A DNA stretch of 64,000 nucleotides from JAIBJN01 sp963775395 (GCA_963775395.1 CAVZIX010000016.1:1-64000); one strand, 5' to 3'. Shown: positions 52,487 through 61,101, counted from the first letter of the stretch. A program made the numbers and translations. Notes: generated by a model not told the origin, from the letters alone.

Positions 52487-52513
52487 GGCCCTCAGGCTAT
52501 AACTCGTAGAGCG

Positions 52514-52828
52514 ATGGCCGAGGCCAAGAAGGACGACAAGCCGGCACGCGTTCGCGGTGTCGAGCGCTCGTTCCAGGTGCGGGTAGGCGAGCTCGGCGGG
52601 TTCGAGCTGCGGCCGACTCGGGTCTTCGTGTGGGCCGGCGGCCAACGCAAGGGCAACGAGCGTGTGCTCCCGCTCGGAAGCGCCCCGCGCAGCCTCACCA
52701 TCCCGCGCCGTCCACGCGAGATCAGGGCCGGAGCGCTCGAGCTGAAGACGCTCGGGAACCCGCTCATGACCATCGCGCTCGCGGGCGTGCACTCGGCGCG
52801 GGCGCTGCGCCGCAAGCTGACCGACTAG
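52514..52828 (+). CDS. Hypothetical basic protein (104 aa)
   Basis: ATG at 52514, divergent from the carboxypeptidase by 27 bases. A charged Lys/Glu/Asp N-terminus (MAEAKKDDKPARVRGVERS) precedes a compact beta-like segment with GELGGFELRPTRVFVWAGGQ and ends RALRRKLTD. There is no signal peptide or helix bundle. The composition and GC3 look coding, but I do not recognise the family. Its stop abuts that of the convergent LysM gene. Confidence 0.6.
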   Translation: MAEAKKDDKPARVRGVERSFQVRVGELGGFELRPTRVFVWAGGQRKGNERVLPLGSAPRSLTIPRRPREIRAGALELKTLGNPLMTIALAGVHSARALRRKLTD

Positions 52829-53227
52829 CTACGGCTGGGTGACGTCGGGGAACGGGGTGCCGCGCGGGCGGATCCACACCTTGTCGCCGGGCGTGAGGGC
52901 AAGCGGGTCAATATTCGGGTTGAGCTCGATGATCTGGTCGACGGGGACCTCGCAGCGCTCGGCGATCGACTCGAGCGTGTCCCCGTCGCGGACGGTGGCG
53001 CGATTGCGCAGACACGGCCGATCCTCCGGAGTGGTCGTCCCGTCCGGCGCGGTCGTGGTCGACGGCGACGTCGGCGACTCGACAGTCACGGTGCCGCTGC
53101 CCGCCTCGCCCTCGTCGGACTCGAGGCCGCGCTGGACCAGCACGACGAGCACGGTGGCGGCGAAGAAGAACGCGAGCGGGGCCGCCAGCCGGGCGACCCA
53201 GACGCGGAGGCGATCCGGGTCTACCAC
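52829..53227 (-). CDS. Membrane-anchored LysM-domain protein
   Basis: GTG at 53227, just inside the pyrF 3' end (seven-base overlap). 132 residues: a short basic N-terminus (DPDRLRVWVARLA), one membrane helix (APLAFFFAATVLVVLVQ), an extracellular Thr/Ser/Pro linker, then one LysM motif (ATVRDGDTLESIAERCEVPV, IIELNPNIDPLALTPGDKV). LysM binds GlcNAc-containing glycans, so it probably tethers to peptidoglycan. It is likely co-translated with pyrF. Confidence 0.85.
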   Translation of the reverse strand: MVDPDRLRVWVARLAAPLAFFFAATVLVVLVQRGLESDEGEAGSGTVTVESPTSPSTTTAPDGTTTPEDRPCLRNRATVRDGDTLESIAERCEVPVDQIIELNPNIDPLALTPGDKVWIRPRGTPFPDVTQP

Positions 53228-54156
53228 CCTGAAACCGTCCAGACGTCGTCGCGGAGCCGCGCCGCGGCGCCCGCAGCTGCGGTGCGCCAGTCGGCGCCGT
53301 CGACGCGAAACGCGTAGATCACCGAGCGCGAGACCGGGACGAGCGCGCTCGCCGGGCCGCTCGTGAACGCCCTGGCCACGTCGGCGGGCGTCCCACCCTG
53401 CGCGCCCACGCCGGGGAGCAGGAGAATCGCCTGCGGCATCAGCTTCCTGGCCTCGGCCACGGCCCGAGGGTAGGTCGCGCCCACGACGGCACCCACGCTC
53501 GAGAGCCCGCGCTCGCCGACGAGATCCTGGCCCCACGAGTCCACGAGCTTGGCGACCTGGTGCCAGAGCGGCCGGCCGTCGGAGAGCGCGGCGTCCTGGA
53601 GATCGGCGCTGCCGGCGTTCGACGTCTTGACCAGGCAGAAGATCCCGTTGCCCGAGCGGCGGCAGGCGGCGAGGAAGGGCTCGATCGAGTCGCTGCCGAG
53701 ATACGGGCTGACCGTGAGCGCGTCGACCGGCGGCGGCATGTCCTCCCGCCGCTCGAGATACGCGTCCGCGTACGCCCGCGCGGTCGAGCCGATGTCTCCG
53801 CGCTTGGCGTCCGCGATCACGACGAGGTTCGCGGCGCGCGCGTAGTCGCAGATCTCCTCGAAGGCGCGCACCCCGTCCGCGCCCAGCGTCTCGAAGTACG
53901 CAAGCTGCGCCTTCACCCCGACTACATACGGCGCGACGGCGTCGATCAGTCCGCGGCAGAAGCGCGCCACCGCGTCGGCGGCCGCGATCCGGCTCCGATG
54001 GATGTCCCCGCGCAGCTCGACGGGAAGCAGCTCGGCGCGCGGATCGAGACCCACGACGAGCTGGCTCCGCTTCGTGTCCACGGCGGCCGCAACGCGATCG
54101 CCGAAAGTCACCGTCCCGGTCTCCGAGCGCACCCCAGCCTCGACCTCCTGCGCCAT
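53221..54156 (-). CDS. pyrF: Orotidine-5'-phosphate decarboxylase (actinobacterial type)
   Basis: ATG at 54156, 311 residues, fitting the longer mycobacterial-type PyrF. LVVGLDPRAELLP, VGVKAQLAYFETLGADG, the catalytic Lys/Asp in VIADAKRGDIGSTA, and LLPGVGAQGG are visible. It decarboxylates OMP to UMP. It lies 62 bases behind the exonuclease/GIY-YIG fusion and overlaps the LysM gene. pyrE is 2 kb upstream on the same strand. Confidence 0.95.
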   Translation of the reverse strand: MAQEVEAGVRSETGTVTFGDRVAAAVDTKRSQLVVGLDPRAELLPVELRGDIHRSRIAAADAVARFCRGLIDAVAPYVVGVKAQLAYFETLGADGVRAFEEICDYARAANLVVIADAKRGDIGSTARAYADAYLERREDMPPPVDALTVSPYLGSDSIEPFLAACRRSGNGIFCLVKTSNAGSADLQDAALSDGRPLWHQVAKLVDSWGQDLVGERGLSSVGAVVGATYPRAVAEARKLMPQAILLLPGVGAQGGTPADVARAFTSGPASALVPVSRSVIYAFRVDGADWRTAAAGAAARLRDDVWTVSGW

Positions 54157-54217
54157 GAATGCGGAGCTTAGAGCGCAGCTCGGCCTGACGCCTCCCCCGG
54201 TGGCATGGTCCTGCGGG

Positions 54218-55900
54218 TTAGGCGACCTGGCTGCGGGGAGCCCGCAGCGCGGCAAGGATTTGCCGCTCGTCGAGGCGAACGACCGTGAGCTCGGGCGGCG
54301 GCCGTCGCAGGAACGAGCCGAGGAGCAGGAGCTCCTCCGCGTCCTCGGCTGCGAGCGACGGCTCGTCCGCCCGTGTCGCCGCGATCCCGGCGCGTACCTC
54401 GAGCGCCGCGCCGGCGCCCGGCGGGAGCTCCCGCGCGTCCGCGACGCGTCCGCCGGAGACGAAGATCGCCCGCGTGAAGCCCGGCTGGGACGCGGGTGTG
54501 AGGAGGCAGACCTCCGCCGCTCGCAGACGCTCGAGCGCAGCCAGCTCGCGGATGACGCTCTCGAGCGCGCGGATGCGGTCGCGCAGGCGGCCCGCGTCCT
54601 CGTAACGCAGGCACTCGGAGAGATTTCGCAGGCGGGCACGCAGGCGCGGGAGCGGGCCGCCGGCGGTCAGTCGGTCGAGCTCGTCCTCGGTCGCACCGTC
54701 GAGCGCACGCGCCGCGCGCTCGGCCCGCCGCCGGCTGCGGATCGGGCCGAGCGGTCCCGGCTGCGCGGAGACAACGAGCCGCCCGCCGCGCGGCCGCAGG
54801 TAGAAGGCGTGGCCGCCTCGCTTCCCGCGGGCATTCGCCGGCGGGCGCAGGTCGCGGATGAGACGAAGCTCTTCGAGCGCAGCCTCCACCTCCGAGCCCA
54901 GCACCGTCCACTCCACCCTGTCGAGAGCCGCAAGGGCCGCCTCGACGGCGGGTCGTTGCCGCTCCGAGCGGAAGTACGAGCGCAGCCGCGCCCGCAAGTC
55001 TCGCGCGCGCCCCACGTAGAGCGGCTCGCCGCCGGCACCGCGAAAGACGTAGACGCCGGGACGCGTCGGCGCCCCGAAGACGAGCGAGCGCTTGTCGTAG
55101 ACGCGCCGCCGGCGCGGAGCGGAAAGATCGACGAGGTCGGCCACGGTGCGCGCGCCGCGTTCCTGTGCGAGGCCGATGAGCGAGACGAGGATCTCGGCGG
55201 TCGCCTGCGCGTCCGGCAGCGCCCGGTGGCACGGGCGCACAGAGGTGCCGAAGAACTGCGCGAGCGAGGCGAGGCCGACCCGCGGGATCCGCCCGGCGAG
55301 GAGTCGGCGCGCGAGCCCGACCGTGTCCACGACGGGCGCCGCCAGACGCCGGCCGGAGATCAGCTCGACCTCCCGGTCGAGGAACGCCAGGTCGAAGCGG
55401 GCGTTGTGGGCGACGAGGACGGCGTGCTCGCCGGCGAAGGCGAGGAAGCTGCTGACCGCCGCCGGCGCCCGTGGCGCCCCGCGCAGGTCGCGATCGTGGA
55501 TCCCCGTGAGCCCTGCGATCACAGGCGGAAGCGTGACGCCGGGGTCGACGAGCGTCTGGAACGTCCCCGCCGGGAGCAGCGCCTCGATGCGGACGGCGCC
55601 GATCTCGCAGATCCCGGCGCGGGCCGGCCGCAGTCCCGTCGTCTCGAGGTCGACGACGACGAAGCGCGCCGCCTCGAGCGGCAGTCCCTGGCCGGGCGGT
55701 GCCGTCAGGCCGACGCAGTCACCGCGCCAGGCAAGGCGGGCATCGCCCGCGACGACGTCCTCGAGCAGGCTCCGCGCGAGGGCCACGGGCGCGTGCGCGA
55801 GCGCGAAGAGCGCGCGGGCCGCCTCCTCGGCAGGCACCGGCCCCCTCCGCTCCTCCACCAGCTCGACGAGCCGGTCGGCCGCATCGAACGCCAGCTGCAC
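54218..55900 (-). CDS. DEDDh 3'-5' exonuclease fused to a GIY-YIG (UvrC-like) domain
   Basis: 560 residues. After an ~75-residue N-terminal region, the DnaQ-like exonuclease has FVVVDLETTGLRPARAG (DxE), VAHNARFDLAFLDRE and the HRALPDAQATAEIL HxAxxD end. The GIY-YIG domain follows (~285-365): PGVYVFRGAGGEPLYVGRAR then LRSYF. The C-terminal third has a UvrB/UvrC-like region (LRYEDAGRLRDRI). Such fusions, similar in parts to Cho, are widespread in actinobacteria and presumably act in DNA repair; the exact substrate is not known from sequence. GTG start, heading toward pyrF. Confidence 0.88.
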   Translation of the reverse strand: MQLAFDAADRLVELVEERRGPVPAEEAARALFALAHAPVALARSLLEDVVAGDARLAWRGDCVGLTAPPGQGLPLEAARFVVVDLETTGLRPARAGICEIGAVRIEALLPAGTFQTLVDPGVTLPPVIAGLTGIHDRDLRGAPRAPAAVSSFLAFAGEHAVLVAHNARFDLAFLDREVELISGRRLAAPVVDTVGLARRLLAGRIPRVGLASLAQFFGTSVRPCHRALPDAQATAEILVSLIGLAQERGARTVADLVDLSAPRRRRVYDKRSLVFGAPTRPGVYVFRGAGGEPLYVGRARDLRARLRSYFRSERQRPAVEAALAALDRVEWTVLGSEVEAALEELRLIRDLRPPANARGKRGGHAFYLRPRGGRLVVSAQPGPLGPIRSRRRAERAARALDGATEDELDRLTAGGPLPRLRARLRNLSECLRYEDAGRLRDRIRALESVIRELAALERLRAAEVCLLTPASQPGFTRAIFVSGGRVADARELPPGAGAALEVRAGIAATRADEPSLAAEDAEELLLLGSFLRRPPPELTVVRLDERQILAALRAPRSQVA

Positions 55901-55967
55901 CCAGTCAGACGATACACGAACATATGTTCGTCTTCAAAGCCTCGGACATCTGGTTTCTTAAACGAAA

Positions 55968-55992
55968 CGGGGGCCGCCCCGTGCGGCCCCCG
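55968..55992 (-). terminator. Terminator of the HU gene
   Basis: CGGGGGCCGC pairs with GCGGCCCCCG across a five-base loop. On the minus strand TTTCGTTTAAG follows. It lies 24 bases behind the HU stop. Confidence 0.75.
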
Positions 55993-56016
55993 CCGAAAAC
56001 CCTTCACGAGAGACGC

Positions 56017-56292
56017 CTAGCGGCGGAGCGCCGCCTTGAGCTGGCTTCCCGCAGAGAACTTCGGCACCGTGGCAGCTGGGATCTGCACGCGCTCGCCGGT
56101 GCGCGGGTTGACGCCTTGCCGCGCGGCGCGCTGCTGTGGGGAGAACTTCCCGAACCCCGTAAAGGACACCGCGTCGCCGCTCTGCAACGCGGCTGTGATG
56201 GACTCGAGGAACGCGTCGACCGCCTTCGTTGCATCCCGTTTGGTGAGGCCACTCCTATCGGCCACCATGTCGATGAACTCGGCCTTCGTCAC
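56017..56292 (-). CDS. hup: DNA-binding protein HU
   Basis: 91 residues, the classical HU length, without the Lys/Ala-rich tail found in mycobacteria. MTKAEFIDMVADRSGLTKRD, the beta-ribbon FTGFGKFSPQQRAARQGVNP and TGERVQIPAATVPKFSAG are characteristic. It bends and compacts DNA as a dimer. GGAAGGAG precedes its start. The 120-base gap upstream of its start contains a CGGGC/GCCCG hairpin (56383-56400) that may end pyrE. Confidence 0.97.
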   Translation of the reverse strand: MTKAEFIDMVADRSGLTKRDATKAVDAFLESITAALQSGDAVSFTGFGKFSPQQRAARQGVNPRTGERVQIPAATVPKFSAGSQLKAALRR

Positions 56293-56412
56293 TGCCGTCT
56301 CCTTCCGTCCTGTTTGTCACGACTAGGGGAACCGGCGAAACCCTAACAGAGCCCCCTGATAGCAAGCAACCATGCGGGTTTGCGGGCATTTTGCAGCCCG
56401 TTTCGCCCGATT

Positions 56413-56943
56413 TCACGCTTCGAGCACGTCGCGCGCGCGAAAGAGAGCGTGGAGCCTGACGGCCTTGCGGGCAAGCGCGTCGACGCCTCCCTCCTCGCGG
56501 TCGACCACACAAACGGCAACACGGCACTCGAGCCCCGCCTCGCGCAAAACGTCGATCGCATCCGCCGCCGCGCCGCCTGACGTGACGACGTCCTCGACCA
56601 GGCACACCTCCTCGCCCGGCGAGAACACCCCCTCGAGCCGGCGCTCGGTCCCGTAGGACTTCGCTTCCTTGCGGACGATCAGGAACGGGAGCCCGGACGA
56701 CAGAGACGCCGCGGCCGCGAGCGCGATAGCGCCGAGCTCCGGGCCGGCGATGCGGACGGCGCCGGGAGCGACCTCACGGGCACGCGCGCCCAGTCGTTCG
56801 CCGATCGGCCCGAGCAGGTCGGGCCGCGTCTCGAAGCGGTACTTGTCGAGGTAGTACCGCGAACGTTTCCCCGAGCGGAGCAGGAAGTCCCCCTCGAGGT
56901 AGGCGTGCTCCCGGATGAGGGTCGCGAGCTGGGCGTCGTTCAC
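56413..56943 (-). CDS. pyrE: Orotate phosphoribosyltransferase
   Basis: GTG start overlapping the stop of the small membrane protein (GTGA); 176 residues. FLLRSGKRSRYYLDKYRF is the PyrE N-terminal signature, FLIVRKEAKSYGT the flexible loop, and CLVEDVVTSGGAAADAI the PRPP-binding motif. It makes OMP from orotate and PRPP. It is grouped with a small membrane protein and a roadblock-like gene rather than with other pyr genes. Confidence 0.95.
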   Translation of the reverse strand: MNDAQLATLIREHAYLEGDFLLRSGKRSRYYLDKYRFETRPDLLGPIGERLGARAREVAPGAVRIAGPELGAIALAAAASLSSGLPFLIVRKEAKSYGTERRLEGVFSPGEEVCLVEDVVTSGGAAADAIDVLREAGLECRVAVCVVDREEGGVDALARKAVRLHALFRARDVLEA

Positions 56944-57149
56944 GAACGCGCCTGCGACAGGATCCGCCGGCCGATCGGGAAGAGACGCGCGGCCTCGTCG
57001 GAGTCGGGCGCGAACGTCACCATCGAGCCGTCACCGTAGTAGACCTCGACGCGCTCCTTGCTCTTGCCCGTACGGCGGAGCCAGAGCGCCGCGGCTCCGG
57101 CGACGGAGCCGACGGCAACGGCGGCGGCCGCGAGCCTACGCATCGCCAT
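56940..57149 (-). CDS. Small single-helix membrane protein (69 aa)
   Basis: ATG at 57149 (or 57143), overlapping the 3' end of the roadblock-like gene. It has one N-terminal helix (LAAAAVAVGSVAGAAALWL), then a basic turn and a soluble segment RVEVYYGDGSMVTFAPDSDE ending RRILSQARS. I do not recognise the family. Overlaps on both sides (8-14 bases upstream, GTGA downstream) indicate co-translation with the roadblock-like protein and pyrE. Confidence 0.72.
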   Translation of the reverse strand: MAMRRLAAAAVAVGSVAGAAALWLRRTGKSKERVEVYYGDGSMVTFAPDSDEAARLFPIGRRILSQARS

Positions 57150-57567
57150 CGCCCGCCTCCGCCTCGTCGTCCTTCTTCTTGCGACGCCGCGCGCCGGCCG
57201 CCGCGTTCTTGCGGGCCGGCTGCTCACCGGCGAGACGGAGGCACGTCTTCAGGTCGTAGAAGACGAGGCCCGACGTCGGCTCGCGCCCCGTGACGGCCGC
57301 GACGATGCGCGCCCCGTCGCGGACCACGAAGACCGAGCCTTCGAGGAATGCAACCTGCACCTGGCTCGGCTCTCCTCCGGGCCCGTTTGCGCCCTGGAGC
57401 AGGTCGATCGCCTCCCGCGCAATCGCGCCCGCCTTCTCCTCGTCGCCGAACGTCGAGGCGAGCACCGCGCCCTCTCCGTCCGCGAGCACGGCGGACTCGA
57501 TCTGCGACGAGATCTCGACGAGATCGGCCAGAGCCTGCGCGGCGTCCACGGGCGGCAAACCTAACAC
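57136..57567 (-). CDS. Roadblock/LC7-like domain protein
   Basis: 143 residues. The first ~110 follow the roadblock/LC7 pattern: an alpha helix (ALADLVEISSQIESAVLADG), an 'AVLAST' beta strand, a second helix (AGAIAREAIDLLQ), then VQVAFLEGSVFVVRDGARIVA and a final helix. The tail is Lys/Arg/Asp-rich (RRRKKKDDEAEAGD). Bacterial roadblock proteins often regulate small GTPases such as MglA; no GTPase gene is in the window. Starts at GTG 57567, TTG 57558 or GTG 57549 are all possible. Confidence 0.7.
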   Translation of the reverse strand: MLGLPPVDAAQALADLVEISSQIESAVLADGEGAVLASTFGDEEKAGAIAREAIDLLQGANGPGGEPSQVQVAFLEGSVFVVRDGARIVAAVTGREPTSGLVFYDLKTCLRLAGEQPARKNAAAGARRRKKKDDEAEAGDGDA

Positions 57568-57590
57568 ACGACCGTAGACTCCCTCCCCTC

Positions 57591-58385
57591 GTGCGCGCCA
57601 TCATCAGCAAGTACCTGGCCGACCGCGGCACGCACCTCGCGGCGATGATCGCGTACTTCGCGATCCTCGCCTTCGTGCCGTTGCTCTTCCTCGCCCTCTC
57701 GCTCCTGGCGTTCGCCGGAGAGCAGGACGAGTCGAGCTATCTGATCGAGGAGCTGGAGCGCGCGTTCCCCGAAAACTCGGTCGAGAACATCCTCGACGCG
57801 GTCACGGAGATCCAGGAGCAGGCGACCGAGCTCTCGGTCATCGGGGGCATCGGCCTGATCTGGGCTGCGCTTGGATTCTTCAGCGTGCTCGAGTCGGCCT
57901 TCAACATCGTCTACGGCCTGCCGAACCGCCCCTTCATCCGCCAGAAGAGCCTCGTCCTGGTCCTCACAGCCGCGTCGCTCATCGTGCTCTTCCTCGCGCT
58001 TGTCATCTCGTCGGTCGGCGTGGAGCTCGTGCAGCGCGCGGGCGTCGCCGAGGGCTTCCTCTCCTATCTCTACGCCCTGCTCGTCTCGACGGCCCTGCTC
58101 CTGGGCATGACGTGGAGCCTCTATCGCCTGCTCACGAACACCCCGCTCACCTGGCGGGAGACGCTCCCCGGCGCGATCGTCGCCTCGATCTTCCTCCAGG
58201 CGAGCTTCCAGGTGCTTCCCGTCTTCGTGCGCCTGTCGAACGAGCTGATCGCGCTCCAGGCCTACGGCGGCCTCGTCCTCCTGCTCGTCTGGCTCTACGT
58301 GATGGCCAACATCCTCGTGCTCGGCGCCGAGGTGAATTGGTGGATCGGCCGCGGACGGCGCGGCGACGCGCCTGCGACGGCCTAG
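57591..58385 (+). CDS. YihY/BrkB-family inner-membrane protein
   Basis: GTG at 57591, 264 residues, about six helices. DRGTHLAAMIAYFAILAFVP and the C-terminal LIALQAYGGLVLLLVWLYVM and LVLGAEVNWW are typical of YihY/UPF0761 (once called ribonuclease BN). The function is unknown despite wide conservation. It is divergent from the roadblock-like gene across about 23 bases, and its stop shares CTAG with the convergent cNMP-binding gene. Confidence 0.92.
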   Translation: MRAIISKYLADRGTHLAAMIAYFAILAFVPLLFLALSLLAFAGEQDESSYLIEELERAFPENSVENILDAVTEIQEQATELSVIGGIGLIWAALGFFSVLESAFNIVYGLPNRPFIRQKSLVLVLTAASLIVLFLALVISSVGVELVQRAGVAEGFLSYLYALLVSTALLLGMTWSLYRLLTNTPLTWRETLPGAIVASIFLQASFQVLPVFVRLSNELIALQAYGGLVLLLVWLYVMANILVLGAEVNWWIGRGRRGDAPATA

Positions 58386-58807
58386 GACGACTCTGTCGTG
58401 CCCACGCGTTCCTCGACCGCCTCGAGCACCTTTTCCTCGATGTCGGGATGGTGGTCGATGAGGCCGCGGAAGGCCTGGCGGGTGAGGACGAAGAGGCGAA
58501 CGGTGCCGGTCGCGGTCACGGTGGCGGTGCGCCTCGGCGAGTCCCAGATGAGGGCGATCTCGCCGAAGAAGTCGCCGGGGCCGAGCCTGCGCACCGGCAC
58601 GCCGTCCTTGGCGACCTCGACCTCGCCGTCGACGATGACGAAGAACTCGTGGCCGATCTCGCCTTCGCGCGCGAGCACCTTGCCCTCGTCGAACTCCATG
58701 TCCTCCGTCACCTTCGCGAGCGCGACGAGATCGCTGCGGGAGAGGTTGCGAAACAGCGGCGCCTTGGCCAGCGCGTCCGCCTTCGCGTCGTGCGAGAAGA
58801 GCTGCAT
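58382..58807 (-). CDS. Stand-alone cyclic-nucleotide-binding domain protein
   Basis: 141 residues, essentially a single cNMP-binding fold: LFRNLSRSDLVALAKVTE, VLAREGEIGHEFFVIVDGEV, and the phosphate-binding cassette DFFGEIALIWDSPRRTATVTA. There is no DNA-binding helix-turn-helix or enzymatic domain. Ala/Leu/Arg at cassette positions leave cAMP binding plausible. It lies nine bases behind rdgB in the murI-rph-rdgB unit and may be the readout of a cyclase such as the one at 20 kb; that link is speculative. Confidence 0.85.
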   Translation of the reverse strand: MQLFSHDAKADALAKAPLFRNLSRSDLVALAKVTEDMEFDEGKVLAREGEIGHEFFVIVDGEVEVAKDGVPVRRLGPGDFFGEIALIWDSPRRTATVTATGTVRLFVLTRQAFRGLIDHHPDIEEKVLEAVEERVGTTESS

Positions 58808-58816
58808 GTGCGGAAT

Positions 58817-59407
58817 CTACCCTGCCGGGGCGGCGCTGCCTACTGCCTTCAGCAACGCGGCCGCGGCACCGGCCCGGTGGCTCCGTTGCGCCTTCCAGGC
58901 GTCCCCGAGCTCGGCGACCGTCAGGTCCTCCCCCTCCGGGACGAACACGGGGTCGTAGCCGAAGCCCTCCGACCCGCGCGGCGCCTCCGCGATCCGGCCG
59001 TCCAGCGTCCCGCTGCCCCGGAACTCCTCGCCGGCGGGCGAGAGGCAGACGAGCTCGGAGACGTAGCGTGCCCCGCGCTCCGGCCCGGGGACGCCGTCCA
59101 GCTCTTCGAGCAGCCTCGTCACGTTTTCCTCGTCGGTGGCGGCCGGCCCCGCGTAGCGGGCGGAGCGGATCCCCGGGCGACCGCCGAGGGCCTCGACTTC
59201 GACGCCCGAGTCCTCGCCGATCGTCCACGTCGCCCCGTCCTCGACCTCGCGGCCGAAGGCGGCCTTCGCGCGCGCGTTCTCGTAGAAGGTTGCGCCGGTC
59301 TCCTCGGGAAGCTCGTCCACGTCGATCGGCTCGACCGTCCAGCCGGGCATGAGCACGGCCAGCTCCTTCGCCTTGTGGCGGTTCTTGGAGACGAGGGTCG
59401 CCCTCAC
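58817..59407 (-). CDS. rdgB: XTP/dITP pyrophosphatase (HAM1/RdgB)
   Basis: GTG at 59407 overlaps the rph stop (GTGA); 196 residues. TLVSKNRHKAKELAVLM, ENARAKAAFG, IGEDSGVEVEALGGRPGIRSA and GSEGFGYDPVFVPEG are the family signatures. It removes non-canonical purine nucleoside triphosphates. The neighbour order murI-rph-rdgB is conserved in many bacteria. Confidence 0.95.
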   Translation of the reverse strand: MRATLVSKNRHKAKELAVLMPGWTVEPIDVDELPEETGATFYENARAKAAFGREVEDGATWTIGEDSGVEVEALGGRPGIRSARYAGPAATDEENVTRLLEELDGVPGPERGARYVSELVCLSPAGEEFRGSGTLDGRIAEAPRGSEGFGYDPVFVPEGEDLTVAELGDAWKAQRSHRAGAAAALLKAVGSAAPAG

Positions 59408-60099
59408 GCGACGGCCTCGGCCTGCTTCACGCCGATCTGTTGGATGCCGGCGGCGGCGAGGTCGACGAGCGTGTCGAGCTCGTCGCGGCTGAAGGGAACG
59501 CGTTCCGCGGTCGCCTGCACCTCGATCAGACGGCCGTCTCCCGTCATGACGACGTTCATGTCGACGTCGGCCCCGGAGTCCTCCACGTAGTCGAGGTCGA
59601 GGCGCGGCTCCCCGTCGACGATCCCGACGGAGACGGCGCCGACGAGCTCGGCGGGCTCTGGCAGCCCGGAGCGGCGCGCGGCGAGGGTGAGCGCGACCCA
59701 GGCGCCGCTGATCGCGGCCGTCCTCGTGCCGCCGTCGGCCTGGATCACGTCGCAGTCGATCCAGATCGTGTGCTCGCCGAGCTTGTCCAGGTCGTAGACA
59801 GCGCGGAGCGAGCGGCCGAGGAGCCGCTGGATCTCGACGGTGCGCCCCTTCTGCTTGCCGGCGCTCGCCTCGCGCGGCGTGCGCGAGCCGGTCGAGGCCG
59901 GGAGCATCCCGTACTCGGCGGTCATCCATCCGCGTCCCGTGCCCGCGAGCCACCGCGGAACGCCCTCCTCCACGCTCGCGGTACAGAGCACGCGCGTGGC
60001 CCCGAAGGAGATCAGCGCCGAGCCGGTGGCCTGCTCCACGTACCCGGTCTGGATCGAGACCGGGCGAAGCTCGTCGGACCTGCGTCCCTCCCGGCTCAC
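59404..60099 (-). CDS. rph: Ribonuclease PH
   Basis: 231 residues. The phosphorolytic exoribonuclease signatures are GSALISFGATRVLCTASVEE, GWMTAEYGMLPASTGSR, GRSLRAVYDLDKLGEHTIW, DCDVIQADGGTRTAAISGA and a terminal helix. It trims the 3' end of tRNA precursors using phosphate. GTG start, 111 bases behind murI; its stop overlaps the rdgB start. Confidence 0.96.
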   Translation of the reverse strand: MSREGRRSDELRPVSIQTGYVEQATGSALISFGATRVLCTASVEEGVPRWLAGTGRGWMTAEYGMLPASTGSRTPREASAGKQKGRTVEIQRLLGRSLRAVYDLDKLGEHTIWIDCDVIQADGGTRTAAISGAWVALTLAARRSGLPEPAELVGAVSVGIVDGEPRLDLDYVEDSGADVDMNVVMTGDGRLIEVQATAERVPFSRDELDTLVDLAAAGIQQIGVKQAEAVA

Positions 60100-60210
60100 T
60101 CCGTCACACCCTCGTCACGGTCCGCGCACCATCGTTGCGATTCTCGGCGTTACGCTCGAAGCGGGTGGTGGGATGGGGTGCCCCGTTCTTACTCAGACGC
60201 GCGCGAACGA

Positions 60211-61029
60211 TCACGCGGCGGCGAGCTCGAGCTCGCGAACCCCGACTTGCTCGACCTGGGCGATCGGGAGCTGGAGGAAGCGCTCGCCGAGCGTGCGGAA
60301 TTCCTCCGGCGAGCCGGTGGTGAGGAACCTCGTCGCGCCGTCGCGCGCCTGGTCGTTCTCGACGCCCCTGCGGGCAAGGGTCTCCGCGACTTCGCGGGCC
60401 GTCTCCTCCGCGGAGAAGACGAGCGTCGTGCCGCGCCCGAAGGCACGCTCGAAGACGCGCCTGATCATGGGGTAGTGGGTGCAGCCGAGGATGACCGTGT
60501 CCACGCCATCCGCCTTCAGCGGCGCCGCGTACTCGCGCACGGCGGCGTCCAGCTCCTCCCCCACGTCGCCTGCTTCGATCAGCGGCACGAGCTTGGGGCA
60601 GGCGACCGACACGACGTGCGCACCTGCGTCGATCGCGTGCACGACCTCCTCGTAGCGCCCGCTCGCCACCGTCGCCTCCGTGGCCAGGAGCCCGATCCGC
60701 CGGTTCCGCGTCGCCTGCACCGCGGCGTGCGCCTCGGGGAGGAGCACGCCGACGATCGGGACGCGCAGCGACTCCTGCAGCGCCGGCAGCGCGGCCGAGG
60801 TGGCCGCGTTGCAGGCGGCGACGATCAGCTTCACGCCTTCCTGCTCGAGATATGCGGCGATCTCGTGCGCGAACCGCCTGATCTCGGCGTGCGGACGGGG
60901 CCCGTAGGGACAGCGCGCCCCGTCCCCTAGGTAGAGGAAGTCCTCGTGCGGCAGGGTCACGAGGCACTCGTGCAGGACGGTCAGCCCGCCCGCGCCCGAG
61001 TCGAAGATGCCGATCGGCCGTGCGTCCAC
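60211..61029 (-). CDS. murI: Glutamate racemase
   Basis: GTG at 61029 gives 272 residues. PIGIFDSGAGGLTVL, FLYLGDGARCPYGPR, the first catalytic Cys in IVAACNAATSAAL and the second in VILGCTHYPMI are present. ACNAATS replaces the usual ACNTAS, a mild variation next to the Cys. It supplies D-glutamate for peptidoglycan. It heads the murI-rph-rdgB-cNMP-binding run; longer upstream frames are antisense to the next gene. Confidence 0.94.
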   Translation of the reverse strand: MDARPIGIFDSGAGGLTVLHECLVTLPHEDFLYLGDGARCPYGPRPHAEIRRFAHEIAAYLEQEGVKLIVAACNAATSAALPALQESLRVPIVGVLLPEAHAAVQATRNRRIGLLATEATVASGRYEEVVHAIDAGAHVVSVACPKLVPLIEAGDVGEELDAAVREYAAPLKADGVDTVILGCTHYPMIRRVFERAFGRGTTLVFSAEETAREVAETLARRGVENDQARDGATRFLTTGSPEEFRTLGERFLQLPIAQVEQVGVRELELAAA

Positions 61030-61101
61030 CCGCTCGATTCTAGGCGCGGGGGCGGGCAGCGCCCGGTTGAACGGTCTTCCTCCGTGAGGGACACTTTCCG
61101 C

